A stretch of DNA of 64,000 bases, from positions 1 to 64,000 of the forward strand of contig NTMA01000045.1 of NCBI GenBank assembly GCA_002917075.1, written 5' to 3'. A program made the translations under genes and the position numbers. This document shows, piece after piece, positions 34,443 through 46,484 of the stretch. Each line of letters begins with the position of its first letter. The first letter of the stretch is position 1. The stretch is from Hawksworthiomyces lignivorus. Taxonomy: Eukaryota > Ascomycota > Sordariomycetes > Ophiostomatales > Ophiostomataceae. The notes under the pieces are model-generated. The model had not been told where the DNA came from, ran no database searches, and was given only the letters and a program-made list of their open reading frames with translations.

Positions 34443-35778
34443 TTACACTTTTTCAAAAGAGACTACCAACTTCCGCCCTTCTAAATTTCCTTCTTTCACC
34501 ATTATTAGTCCCCTTTGTACAGCCTCTAAGCCGCCTTCTAGCACGCGCACAGCTGGCAGTAATACAGCTCCAGAGGCCACCAAGTCATTCAGTTTCTGCC
34601 CGTATATTTCTGATGCGCTGTCCAGGACAAACTGCTTGATCTCCACAGTGTGGATCCTTGCATTTGGTGGTATGGTATCTTTAGATGACATGAAAGCCAG
34701 TGGGACAAAGTCAACTGGCCGATCAGATGTCCTGCCGGAGGCTGCGATGACCTTAAGCACGAGATTGGCCGTATGGACGCCCACCAGGTCAATGGCTCGT
34801 GTGAGCCGCCCACCAGCACAGCAAAGGACCTCCCCTATCACATGCATTTCAGTTTTGTCGGTGTAGGTGATAACGTGCGTCGCGCCACGGCTCTTGACCA
34901 AATCAGCCGTGGCCGTAGAGCATACGGCGATAACTTCCAGGCCCGCTTGGACAGCTAGCTGGATTGCAAACTGCCCGGTTACAGTTGAACCACCCCAGAT
35001 TAAGAGAACTTCGGTAGGAGACGAAGACGTGTTGGCTCCTGTTTTGATTTCTTGCAGTGTAGTTTCCATTGGAATATTTAACCACTTCCATAAAGTCATG
35101 GCCGCTGTGATACCAGCGACGCCAAGGCAAGCCGCCCTTTGAAAATCCAATGTTTCTGGAATATGAAAGACGGTGTGCTGAGGAACGACAACTAAATTTT
35201 GGAAGCAGCCTGCCCTTCGGTCTTTGTAGTAGGTAGCTAAACAGTAAATCGATCTATCAATAGAGTTCTAGAAGAAATGTGGGAGTGTGATATAACAACT
35301 TACTCGTCCATACTTTGTCGCCTTTCTTCAATCGCGTAACTCCAGAGCCAACAGCTTCTATGACGCCCGCCATCTCGCGACCCGTGATCCATGGCAGTTC
35401 TGGTATGCAGAAATTATACTCAACGCTCATCCAATCAATGTGGTTGAGACCAGCAGCCTTGTTGCGGAGCATAACTTCTCCCGGGCCAAGACACGGTGGA
35501 ATTGGAAAATCCGCAAGCAGCTCATAACGCTGGCCTTGTGTTATAACGAGAGCGTTCTGTGTAGTTACTATTTTGTCTTCTGGTATAGAAGATTCTGCTG
35601 CTGCTGCTTCTCTTGCCGATATGTCATGGGCTTGGCTGAGAGTGGTATCAATGCTTCTCGTAACATTCGGGAACTGGATCTCCTCCACTGAAATATTGCC
35701 ATTACAACTTTTCAAGTCTGTACCAGGGCCGAGTCTCTCAAGAGAACGTACACGATGCTCTTGAACAACAGTTGTCAT
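34443..35778 (-). CDS. Zinc-independent medium-chain dehydrogenase/enoyl reductase (ToxD-like)
   Basis: Two exons (35778-35304, 35236-34443; 67-base intron) encode 422 residues; an upstream ATG at 35823 would add 15. After a roughly 75-residue extension the GroES-like fold starts (LGPGEVMLRNKAAGLNHIDW, then GREMAGVIEAVGSGVTRLKKGDKV). A Rossmann domain with LIWGGSTVTGQFAIQLA follows. The catalytic-zinc cysteine seen in true alcohol dehydrogenases is absent at AGLNHIDW, as in ToxD/LovC-like trans-acting enoyl reductases and quinone reductases. An NADPH-dependent reduction of a conjugated double bond is likely. The N-terminal extension is unusual for the family. Confidence 0.87.
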
Positions 35779-36813
35779 GGCTGAAGCTGGCACTTGTTGT
35801 CTGGAAAACACAGTGCTGCGCAAGAGAAAAGGCGTCTAATCAAGAAGAAGCTAGATATCGACAAGATTAGCCAGTTATTACCTATGGCATGAGAAGAAGT
35901 TGCATCCACCTCCTCTCTTTTGTCTTTAGAATTTCAGTATGTAAGCAGACCCCTTTTCACTTCCAGAAAGATATAGCATATTTTTTGACAACAATCCCTG
36001 GTTATCGGGTCGGAAGAGCGTTCGCCTGCATGAAATTATCACACCTCACTTCACACAACTGTCATAAGTACCTGAAGATAGATCTGTCTTCTAAACTTTT
36101 CGCACCAGACCTATGACGGGGCCATCAAATAGACTTCCGTCTCTTCCAATGATGCCATGCTTGTTTGCACCGAATTACATGCTTCAGCTATTAACAACGA
36201 ACCGTTGCCAACTCGATAACTACCGACTTGGCCTTCGAAACTGTTCTTGGTCGGATACAGCACTAGCTTCCGATTGCTGTCTCCAGCCCCTAACATCCAT
36301 AGCCGAGCTGAGAGATTGTGTTTCTCTAATTTACCTGATATCTGAAAATAAGAATTGCCAATTTGCTATATTGGCAATGAAAAGTCACTGAATGGAAATG
36401 GCAGTCATTGCAATACACTCTGATACCATTAAGTCTTGCCATGCCAGTCCCTCGATCAAAGTCGATTATCTGGACACGCCTGAATGCCAGATCCACTATT
36501 TTAACTCCAAGCCGGGAGTGGCTTCCAGTGAAAAAGCCAAGTTCCCGGTTCTGTTGATGCACATATCAGCCTCGCCAGCTAAATCATTTCATATGACAAT
36601 GTCTATCCTACCAGAACTGGGGAGGCTGAGATCAAAACAGGCAACTTCCGGCCTGATTTAGATACAAAGGGGTTCATTGAGGCTTTTCTGAATTTGATTC
36701 AATGACTTTTCTCCACGTGTACACACAATGCTTGTTCCGCAGAGCATATCATGGTCAGTGATAATTGTAGAGAGAAACAGTATCCTATCGCGACAAATCC
36801 ATCTACTGCTACT
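35779..36813. other. Intergenic
   Basis: This is the promoter side of the MDR gene. Opposed frames at 36113-36661 have no features of real genes. Confidence 0.5.
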
Positions 36814-38429
36814 CTATGCCTTCAATTCCATCTTAGTTTCATTTGCTTCTGTAGCACCGCTAGCTTTATACGGGAAGTCGCCTTCAAATTTGAACTTGGC
36901 GCCATAATGATCGCTCCGCAGCGTCTTTTGCCCTGGTTGCCGGAGTAAGTTCTCTCGAAACGTACCACCGGGCACGGCGTAGTCCTCGAAAACAATGCCC
37001 CGCTTCCGCAGTTCGGGGATCAACAGCTCAACTATATCTTCAAAAGAGCCTGGGTTACTGATGTAGGCCATATTGAAACCGTCCACGTCGGCCTCATCGA
37101 TCCACTGCTCCATCACATCGGCCACCATCTCGGGGGTCCCCACAGGCGTAGGGTGGAAACCACCAATTGCGATCTTCTGTCCCAGCTTGCGCGGCGTCCA
37201 GAAGTCGCCCTCGGATTGGCTGTCGCGGAAGTTTCCTAAGAAGCCTTGAATTGCACCCTCTTTGGGGTTCGAGGTGTCGAGCTTGAGCTCTTCGTCCAGA
37301 GGGTACTTGCTCAGGTCGATGCTAGTGTAAGCAGAGAACTGGGCAAGAGCTCCAATGACATCAGCATATTCCATGGCTTCCTCATATTTTGCCTGGGCCT
37401 CCTCAAGCGTGCGGCCAATGATGGGGTTGACCGCAGCGAAAAACTTGATGGAATACGGGTCGCGGCCTTCGCGGCGGCAGATGTCGCGGGCAGCTTTAAT
37501 CTGATACGATGCCTGAGAAGGCACAAGGCCACCGATGTAGACGGCTTCGGCATGCTTGGCAGAGAATGCCTGGCCAACCTTGGATGTGCCTGCCTGAAAG
37601 AGGACGCTGAGCCCGCGTTAGGTATAGCTGCTTTTGCGAGGTACCGCAATGGGAGAGAAAACTGCTTACGGAGTCCGCTGGGGCGAAGGATGCAACTGGT
37701 GGCGCGCAGACATCTTGAAATGCTTGCCGTTGTGCTCAATCTTGGCAATCCGGTCTGGGTCGTAGGCAACGCGCGACTTGCGATCCCACTTGATGGCATC
37801 GTCGGCCCACGATCCGTTCCATAGCCGGTACACGATGTCCATGTACTCATCAGCAATCTCGTACCGGAGATCGTGCGGCAGCAGCTCACGACCAAAGGCC
37901 GCTGCCGCCGCTTCAGACCAGCTCGTCACCACATTCCACGCGATCCTGCCCTTGGTAAGGTGGTCCAGCGAGCTAAATGTGCGTGCTAGCGGGAAAGGAG
38001 AAATATAGCTGGTGCTGCCCGTGACGCCAAAGGCCACTGATTTGGTCACCGCCTAGAGGGAGAATATCAGCTCTTTCTCTCAGAAAAGACCACGTTGTAG
38101 GATGATGTGTTGACGCATACAGCCATGGCAGAAATAATGACCATCGGGTCGAGCTTGGCAACCTGTGTGCCCGCTCGCAGCACAGCATCCATGTTGCCAC
38201 CGTAGACAGAGTGTCCGGCATAGCTATCAGCAAAGAAGATGCATGCAATCTTGGCTTCCTCTGCCAACTTGGCCATGTTGACATAGTACTCGATGCTGTC
38301 TTTGGTGTAAGAATTATCACCTGGCCGCGCCCACTGGCCAGAAGCCTCGTGGTTTCCGCGACATGCAGTTTCGAAGAAGTTGAGATGAACCTTCTTCTTT
38401 TCGTGTTGTTCTGGAGCAGTGGAACCCAT
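36814..38429 (-). CDS. Flavin-dependent luciferase-like monooxygenase (NtaA/SnaA/DszA type), copy 2
   Basis: Three exons (38429-38121, 38052-37670, 37606-36814) encode 494 residues. Shared signatures with copy 1 are IFFADSYAGHSVYGG, LARTFSSLDHLTKGRIAWNV and VTS, HPSPQRTPVLFQAGTSK, GGFHPTPVGTPEMVADVM and DGFNMAYISNPGSF. These proteins use FMNH2 and oxygen to oxidise N- or S-containing organic substrates in the cytosol or peroxisome. The C-terminus lacks the long charged extension of copy 1. The two copies are clearly diverged, with two introns each but at different positions, so they are old paralogues rather than a recent duplication. Confidence 0.9.
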
Positions 38430-39764
38430 TGTTCAGAGTATCAAGTACAAAACATCAGTTACAGTATGTGGGAGTCTAGAAGCTGTCAATCACGAACTTA
38501 ATCGATAATAACATGAAGGTCGGACTTTGATTATGCTGGAGATAACTCGAAGGAGAGACAGCTTCAATGTCTAGGTTCTTCTTCTATTAATTATTGAGCT
38601 CCTAGATATTTCTAGGCTCTAGACCAGCATGGACATAGACCATTGATATTAGAAGATACCAAAGCTACACGGAGTATCACCACTAGCGGCTGAGCAAATA
38701 CAGTCAAATTCAGGTCCAGGATTCTTCAAGAGAAGGCGAAATAAGGGACTCTGGCGGGCTAATCCACAACAGATCCGTTTTCGCAAAGAACGAAATGAGA
38801 GAGAGCCTGAAATGATAAGCTTCTCGTGTTCTGGAAGTCACTGCCATGCGGAAGGTGTATTTTGAGGCCGGCTCGGATGTGAAGTGTCCTCGATGCTGGC
38901 AGCATTGATACTACGGTTCCCTTGTGCATCACATAACCTTTCATTTTTAAACGAGACGGCATCGAAGAGCTGCACATACGGCGCGCCTGCATCCACCTCA
39001 AGGTCGCTGTGCTGCGGGGATATTGAATCGTGCGTCGGATTGTGGACTAGCTTCCGATCAGAACGCCATTCGGATCCCCGTCACAGAGCCGAAGAGCTAA
39101 GAACCCGCAAATTCAAATGCGGATTAGTTTGGTTGATAATGGTGAATAAGGTATGTTTGTTTAAGTTGAAGCTCCGCCCGTCCCGTTTCCATGGCTAAGT
39201 ATTACACATGTACTCATTGACAGCTTTCCCTTATCTCTGTGGAACCCAAATCTAGAAGAAGCCAATTCATCGGCATTGAATCTAGCAGGCCGCTTGTGTC
39301 ATCCACCTCCTGAGTCCTTATCATGCAGCGCGTTAATGGCGATAGAGTGCTGGTAGTATGTCCTGGTGCATCGCTTCTAGGTAGATTGAGATACGCTTCT
39401 CAACTACGGAGCATCAATGGCCAAGGAATGAAGACCGGTTTTGCGTAAGAGCTACAAAAGCAAAAGAAAACTTTATCAAAAGTCGAGAGCAAACGAATGT
39501 ACAATACAGAATACGTGGACGCGCACTTACTTACCTGTCCACGATCTTGTTATCATTGCTCGACATACTCTGGAGAGGATATAAAGCTTTGACTGCAATA
39601 TCATTCAAATCAAGTTATTACAACTTCTCACTACATTGAATTTTTTTGTCACTACTTTCAGTTTTTCAGCTTCTGTTGCTCCTCCTAGATTTTGTTTACC
39701 ACACTTCCATTTCAATTTAGATACATGTACTCCATCTAAATAGCAACCACAACATATTTCATTT
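38430..39764. promoter_or_regulatory. Divergent intergenic between monooxygenase 2 and amino-acid permease
   Basis: The 1.3-kb region separates two outward-pointing starts. No coding sequence is supported. It probably carries both promoters. Confidence 0.45.
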
Positions 39765-41440
39765 ATGGCATCTGAAAAAAGTTCCGACAGCAAGCATGCT
39801 GTAGAACCTCATTACACGGATCCAAGCATTCACAATGGTGTCATCGGCTCCGAGGACACCTCACTCGAGTCTCAGGAGGTGTTCAAAACTACCAACGAGG
39901 GCGTTGACTTCCGCACCGTCACTTGGCAGCGCCTCATTATCATTCTGCTGAAGGTCCAGATTGCCACTGGCGTCTTGGGTATACCAGGCGCCATGGGCTC
40001 GCTGGGTGCTGTTCCAGGTGCACTCCTAGTTGTTGGTTGGCAGTCTCTTAACACATGTATGTATATACTCTTCGTCTCACCATCTTCGTTCTTAACCCGA
40101 CACGTGCAACTGTACAGAAAGAATAATAAAACTGCATTTTTTAGACACTACGTGCGTTCTCATCGACTTTCGGAACAAGCATCCTCACTGCCACAGTAAG
40201 TCATTTTTATGTTTTTACGGCATGGATACAGTTCCTTGAAACGTGAATTTCAGGTGCTGACAATGCATTTCTTTCTTCTGCCCTCTGCAGCCATTGTGGA
40301 CATGTGCGGTCTCATGTGGGGAGACATCGGCCGCGAGCTAGTTGGCCTGCTGTTTGTCGTCGCATTCATACTATGTACTGGCTCAGGTCTGCTAGCTACA
40401 TCGATCGCCTTCAATGCTCTGAGTAACCACGGAGCCTGCTCCGTATGGTTTAGCTTCGTGGCCATGGTTCTCATCGTGCTGTATTCGTCCATCCGCACGT
40501 GGAACGGCATGACCTGGCCTATGACGCTCGGATTTTTCTGCGTCATGGGCGGCATTCTTTCCGTCGTTGTTGGCGTAACGCTTCAGTCGCGGCCAGCAGC
40601 CGCTCCTGCCGAGGGCCCCTTTGAGCTGGGCTTCTACACTGTGGCGCACCCATCCTTTGCCGCAGGTGTCACGGCCGCGGCCACCATCTTTGTCTCCTCT
40701 GCCGCCGGTCCAGGCTACATCCCCATTATCGCTGAGATGCGCCGGCCCCAGGACTACAAGAAGGCCGTGATTCCTGTGTCCATCATAGTCGGCTCCGTTT
40801 ACCTGTCGCTGTCTATGGTCGTGTACTACTACTGCGGCCAGTGGATCGCCACGCCCTCGCTGGGCAGTGCTGGCCCACTCATCAAGAAGATCGCGTATGG
40901 CATCGCCCTGCCCAGCCTGGTCGTCAGCGCTGGCATCTTCAACCACACGGCCGCCAAGTACCTGTTTGTGCGCGTCTTGCGCAACTCTTGCCACCTGCAG
41001 GCGAACACGTGGCAGCACTGGTCCTTTTGGCTCTTCAGTAATCTCTTTTTCGGCGCGCTCGCGTTCCTATTTGCCGAAGGCATCCCCGTCTTCAACTACA
41101 TGCTGGCGCTCACAGGCTCGTTCTGTTTTGCGCCGATGAGCTTGATGTTCCCCGCGCTGTTGTGGTTCTTCGAGTATGGCAGACCAGCAATCTACGGGGG
41201 CAGCCTGCGAGCAAAGTTAATGCTGGCGTTTAACATTTTGATTCTCGCAATTGGCGCATTCCTGGTTGTTGGTGGAGTGTAAGTTACCCCCCTCCCCCCG
41301 TTAAGCAGAACTTGCATGGAAAGGTGCTGCAGCTAATACTTTTTTCTCTCTCCAGATATGGCACAGCAGAGTCCATTAAGGAGTCCTACACCGCACAGAC
41401 TGCTTTTAGTTGTGCGGACAACTCTAACACTGTCGTGTAG
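39765..41440 (+). CDS. Amino-acid permease, AAAP family (Mtr-like)
   Basis: Four exons (39765-40056, 40145-40195, 40291-41278, 41356-41440) encode 471 residues. A 50-residue hydrophilic N-terminus leads to the family entry block LLKVQIATGVLGIPGAMGSLGAVPGALLVV. Further blocks are DFRNKHPHCH and IVDMCGLMWGDIGRELVGLLF, then AAGPGYIPIIAEMRRPQDYKKAV (split after EMRRP). Eleven or so membrane helices fit the neutral/aromatic amino-acid permease subgroup represented by Neurospora Mtr. Uptake of an aromatic or neutral amino acid at the plasma membrane is likely. Its location beside the oxygenases suggests it imports a precursor or substrate. Confidence 0.88.
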
Positions 41441-43008
41441 ACAAGTGTAAATGTATCATACGTCCTACGAACATGCCTCAAATAGAAAATTCAGTGTCTT
41501 AGATTTTTCTGTGCTCTCGCAATAATAGAAAAATAATCACTAGTGATTGACAACGTCTTAATGACCCCAGAATTATGCTGAAGATCTAAGGACTCCTATC
41601 AATGAAAGCCTATGCCATAACTCACGTCTCAAGAATAGTCTCACAGGTAAGCTCACAAAGGCATCACCTACATTGTCCAGGTCAGAAAGGATAAATTACT
41701 CTATGGTCCTGTTGGTGCGTTCATTTTAGTTAGAGCAGCAGATCGGCCGCCAATCACACCGCTAAGTTCTTAAGAAATGTTTCGGCAGAGCTAGAGAGAG
41801 AGATCTGCTTCGTACGGAGTATCGGTAGACTTATCTTTTTGTAGGTAGGATCATTTATGCCAGTGAACCGTTCTCTCACAGGCATTGATCTTTTCTTTCT
41901 TTAATGGTCGAAAATGCGAACCTGTTCTAGATTTTTGCGACCCGTACGCTGATTCATGATGATTTTAAAGCCACAAAGGCAGATTCACTGCCAGAGTTAG
42001 CGGCGTGTTTACGACATATAACCGAGATCAAGAACTTTATGAATACAAATAAAAAGTTCGTACGATGTTGATCACGGATGTTTAAACATATTATTCTTAT
42101 ATTGTTATTTGCTAACATTGGGTAGACCATCTTGTGTAATATTATTTTTGAACATCCGTCCTAACTGAAATCACTCGCCCATTCTGCCATTAGTATTTGC
42201 AAAAGCCCCAATATCGAAAAAAAAGTCGAGAAGATTCAGACTCACACAAACGAACGCAACTTATACAGAAATCTTGGCTTGTTACTATTTTCATGTTCTA
42301 TGTTTTGATTTCTAAACAGTAATTTGCCAAACTGCTTTCACCTATCCTTCCACAATCCTGCGTCTTTAGCTGAATGGAGGATAGGTTTGACTGGTCTGCT
42401 ATATGTACAAAAGGCCCCAACTCTCCAAAACCATCATTAGACCGGTTTACACAAACTTAATCTTAATTATAAAACAAGATATGGTACATAAATCTGCCTT
42501 AAAACCACATGTTATTTCTAGGGTATGTGCTTATTTAAGAGTGATCTAGGCACCCGGGAACTGTTGCTAGTGAGGACGGAAACTGATCGTCGAGGCACCG
42601 GCGCACGAATATTGCGGAGAATAAAAGGTGGAGAAAAGGTGCCCCTAGTTTCGGAAGTTCAATAAGCGACACGGAACTACAGTAGACAGACACGATGACT
42701 CGCCAAGAATCGATTCGTCTTAATTGACTCGCTGAAATTCCATTGGTTGATTGGAGCTATTGACTCGTCTAAGTGCTAGGAACGCTGGCATTTGGAAATA
42801 TGTTCTCGGATAGGATTCAAGATACACTCTGGAGTATTGAAACGTCGAGACGGGGCTGTCGAGTCAACACATTAGACAAGCGTACTCTTATAGATCTGAG
42901 CATCTCTTATAATTGTAGTCAAATATATACAAATAGATATTGTCACACACCTCGAGTCTTTACACTGGCGTAGCACATAGATGTCACGGTACGAAAACCC
43001 TAGCCGCA
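41441..43008. other. Intergenic, 1.6 kb
   Basis: AT-rich sequence without a supported gene; it contains the promoter of the acyl-CoA ligase. Confidence 0.5.
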
Positions 43009-45261
43009 ATGTCCACACACAGAATCTATTCTTCGTCGTATCCGACAGCAAGCGTCCGCACAGACGAATCTTTTTGGCAGTTTATCCTGCGACAGAATAT
43101 CGACGATACCTTGCCAGATAAAATAATCTTGCAGGAACATGAACGACCGGAGAAGTCATTCACATGGGGCTCTGCACCTAAATTGGCTGGCATCGGAGCC
43201 GATGGACTCCGTAGCGTTCTGGGCCTCGGCGAGGGGGATTCGATACTCATAGTGGGAAAGAACTCATTAGACTGGCTGCTGGTGGAGTATTCTGCTCTGT
43301 GGGCTGGCATAACGGCTGCGTGAGTGGCTCTCGCTGCTAGGTTTTGTTTCGTGCTGGGCAGGCCAGCGACTGGGATGAGGCTGTCCTGACTAACTGCTTG
43401 AGCTGGCGCGCAGATTTGCAAATCCCGTGGCTACGGCCAATGACCTCGTTCACTATATTGATATTGTTGAGCCTACGGCCGTGTTTTGCGACCCTGGTGA
43501 AGTAATGTATCGGGTCACCGAAGCTTTGGGCAAATCGACGTACAGCCAAAAGAAGAGACCTCGCGTCGTTGGGCTCGGAGAACGAGGAACCTCAAGTTTT
43601 TCGGTACGCGGTCCATGGCTTTTCTGGCCGTGCAAAATTTCTCTGCCAGCTGACATGACCACAAGTTTCCGGAAGATTTTATTTCGGACACAAATAAACC
43701 ACACTCGCCGCCACTTGACCTATCGAAGAGCGACAACCACAAACACGAAGCCGTGATTTGCTTCAGCTCCGGAACGAGCGGACTGCCGAAAGGCGCTGTG
43801 CTGAGCCATTACAATCTCATTGCGCACCTCACCGCATTCCGGTGTACTGATCCGACCATGGGGAATGCTGCAACAAGAGAGGTTTTTTACGCACCCTGTA
43901 GGTACTCCTGAGAAGAGTGTAGTGTTTCTTGTGATGTGCGGGCTGTACAGCTGAGACCAGTCGGTTGAACCCATCTAGTGGGCCATATATATGGCGTTTT
44001 TACGGCTCTTTTCCCTTTGTATACCGGAGGCTATGTTCGCCTCCTGCAGAAGTACAGCCTTCGTGGATATGTCGATGCGTGTGTTGCTGTCCGCGCTACA
44101 GCACTTCGAATGGTTCCTCCGACCTTGGTTGCTATGGTGAAAGACCCGTATGTCAGGCAGGTCGACTTGACAAGTGTGCAGGTAATCAGCTGTGCTGGTG
44201 CTGTTCTTGCTCCAGACATAATCTCAGAAGTCCGCAAAATGCTGGGCGACGTTGAGATTATTCAAGGTTACGGGTATGTCAGACCTCTGTTGATTCTATA
44301 GAACTCTCGCTGATACGATGGCTAGCATGACGGAGGGATCTATTTCGTATCTGCGCGCATTCTCAGCCCGTCATAAGCAGGGAAGTGTGGGAAAGTTAAT
44401 GTCCAGCGTGTAAGGAAAACTAAAAGCGAGCAGCTTCCTCTTCCTGCCATAGCAAAATAATTGACTTCGCCTTTAGGAGGATGAGAGTCGTTGACGACGA
44501 CCTGCAAGATGTACCCGAAGGAACTACTGGGGAGATATTGTACACCTCTCCAACTGTGTTCATGTTAGTGTCTTTCCCTCTATGCAATTTTCTTTCCTGT
44601 TCTGCATTCGTTTTCACTTTCTTTCTATCTTCTTCTTCTCTTCCTCTCTCTCTTCTATTTCCCCGCTCTTCTCAGAGTTCATATGGTCTTAAGAATAGGA
44701 CGGGACATCACTAACAGTGGCGTAGGGGTTATAAGAACAATGTGAAAGCCAACAAAGAAGCTTTCCCTTACAACGACCGCTGGTTGAGGACGGGAGACGT
44801 TGGCCGCATTGACGCCGAGGGTTATGTTTGGCTCACAGACCGAAAGAAGGACCTTATTAAGTACAAAGGGTATGTAGGCTGCTCCCGTTGGATATATCTA
44901 CTTACGTCGAACATGATATTGACTACTATTTTACAGTAACCAAGTCACGCCTGCAGAGCTGGAGAATATTCTCCATTCCCATCCTATGGTGACGGAAGCA
45001 GGTGTTTGCGGAACATGGGATTCGAAATGGGAAACAGAGGTTCCAGTAGGATACGTCAACTTCAAGCCTACGGTCAGCGCCTCTGATCGCGAAAGACTCC
45101 TTCAAGAAGTGCTTTCTTATGTCAACGAAAGGGTGACGAGCACAAAGAAGCTACGGGGTGGCTTATTCTACCTCGAGACCTTCCCACGCAACGCTACAGG
45201 AAAGCTGATGCGGCGGAGTTTGCCTGCGCGTCTTCAGGCCAACCGGCAAGGGAAGTTGTAG
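43009..45261 (+). CDS. Acyl-CoA synthetase (AMP-binding, 4-coumarate-CoA ligase-like)
   Basis: Eight exons (43009-43319, 43414-43603, 43666-43897, 43979-44273, 44326-44409, 44477-44563, 44726-44869, 44937-45261) encode 555 residues. The adenylate-forming motifs are in order: [13 protein letters not shown] (P-loop A3), YGMTEGS (A5), [15 protein letters not shown] with [13 protein letters not shown] (A7/A8), and NATGKLMRR with the catalytic Lys (A10). It should activate an aromatic or fatty acid as its CoA thioester. The C-terminus Gly-Lys-Leu is a weak PTS1-like ending, so peroxisomal import is possible but unproven. Phenylacetyl- and coumaryl-CoA ligases of fungi look like this, and the CYP504-like P450 nearby hints at an aromatic acid. 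Confidence 0.88.
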
Positions 45262-46484
45262 TTTCTATTTTACATAGATGTATGTATAGAGATAGAGAGA
45301 GACCAGTAGACAGAAGAGAATGAAAACGCAGAGTTGAACAAAACGGCATACTTTTACGAGATACTTCGAAAAGATCAAATGCAATTGTGATAAACGTATC
45401 AATGCCATTTTTAGGCCTTGCGGCAGCTCAGAAGTAATACAGAAAGCAGGGCATCTGTGCCACTGTGATTCGGCATTTAGCAGGGTACTGTACTTGTACG
45501 AGTTCGAGTACTCGAACAACAAAGCAGCGGCGTGTATCTAGAGGCCACCGATCTTTGCGCGGTTGGTTTCCCCCACGGGGTAATGTTGGTCTGGCGCCTT
45601 TGTCTGCTTGCTTTCTGGTTAGGTTTCTACAGGGATCAAACTCTGTACGCCTTCGCCTCAGCTGGCGAGCTTTTGCAGCCAGTCAGTCAAGCACTGAGGC
45701 CCCTATATTCAAGAGCATAGCGGTGGTATCGTTCAGTGATGAACAGCGTTCCTTCTTTGCCCCGCAGCGCTCGCCACTCGACGTTTTCTGGCCCCTTCTT
45801 CTCCGGATTAATAATTATCGTATTATTGTATATCTTTTATAGTAATAGTCTGTATAGTCGAATATATTGCAATAAAACAGTACCAATAGTATGGATAACT
45901 AAGTATTACTTGTATTACTAAGACGGTTTTGTTTAGGACGACGACGACCGAGAGTCTTACAGGGCTGTGGCATACCTTCGAAGCTGCTACGTATCCTGCA
46001 GCTGCCTTGGATGGAGGCGTAGATGGACAAAACGACGCCGGATCTTGTTTAAGAATACTCTTCTTCTTTTATTTTGTCTTGATTTCTCTTATTCCTGCTC
46101 ATAGAGCGTTTTCGAAAGCCGGGCGTACCACTTTCTTGCCCCTGCACAGCTAACTCAGCCGAGACGGGAACATTGTTACAGAGTCTCAAGCTCAGAGCGA
46201 CTGTGAGAACGCCAACTTGCTCTCTCCAAGTACACATCACTTCTGTGTAGAAATTATACATACATATATATGTGGAAAGCTGACTTGGCTTCCCATCTTT
46301 TTGCTTAGGTTTTCGTTAGGATTCGCATTACTTTGTCCGTTCTCTTCTTGCCCAAGACGCTGTCAACATCGACTTCCAAACCTTGAAGCACGGTCCTCTC
46401 CTCGCCCCCTCTGACAACGAACGATAGCACTATGATGCACCAACAGGAACGGTGAGACCACGACCATCGTCATAGACACCCCCT
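45262..46484. other. Intergenic with palindrome
   Basis: No gene is supported. A perfect 16-base palindrome lies at 45502-45517. The last 200 bases are the leader of the GHKL gene. Confidence 0.5.
45502..45517. promoter_or_regulatory. 16-bp perfect palindrome
   Basis: The sequence gttcgagtactcgaac equals its own reverse complement. It lies 240 bases after the acyl-CoA ligase stop. It could bind a dimeric protein or be chance. Confidence 0.25.
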
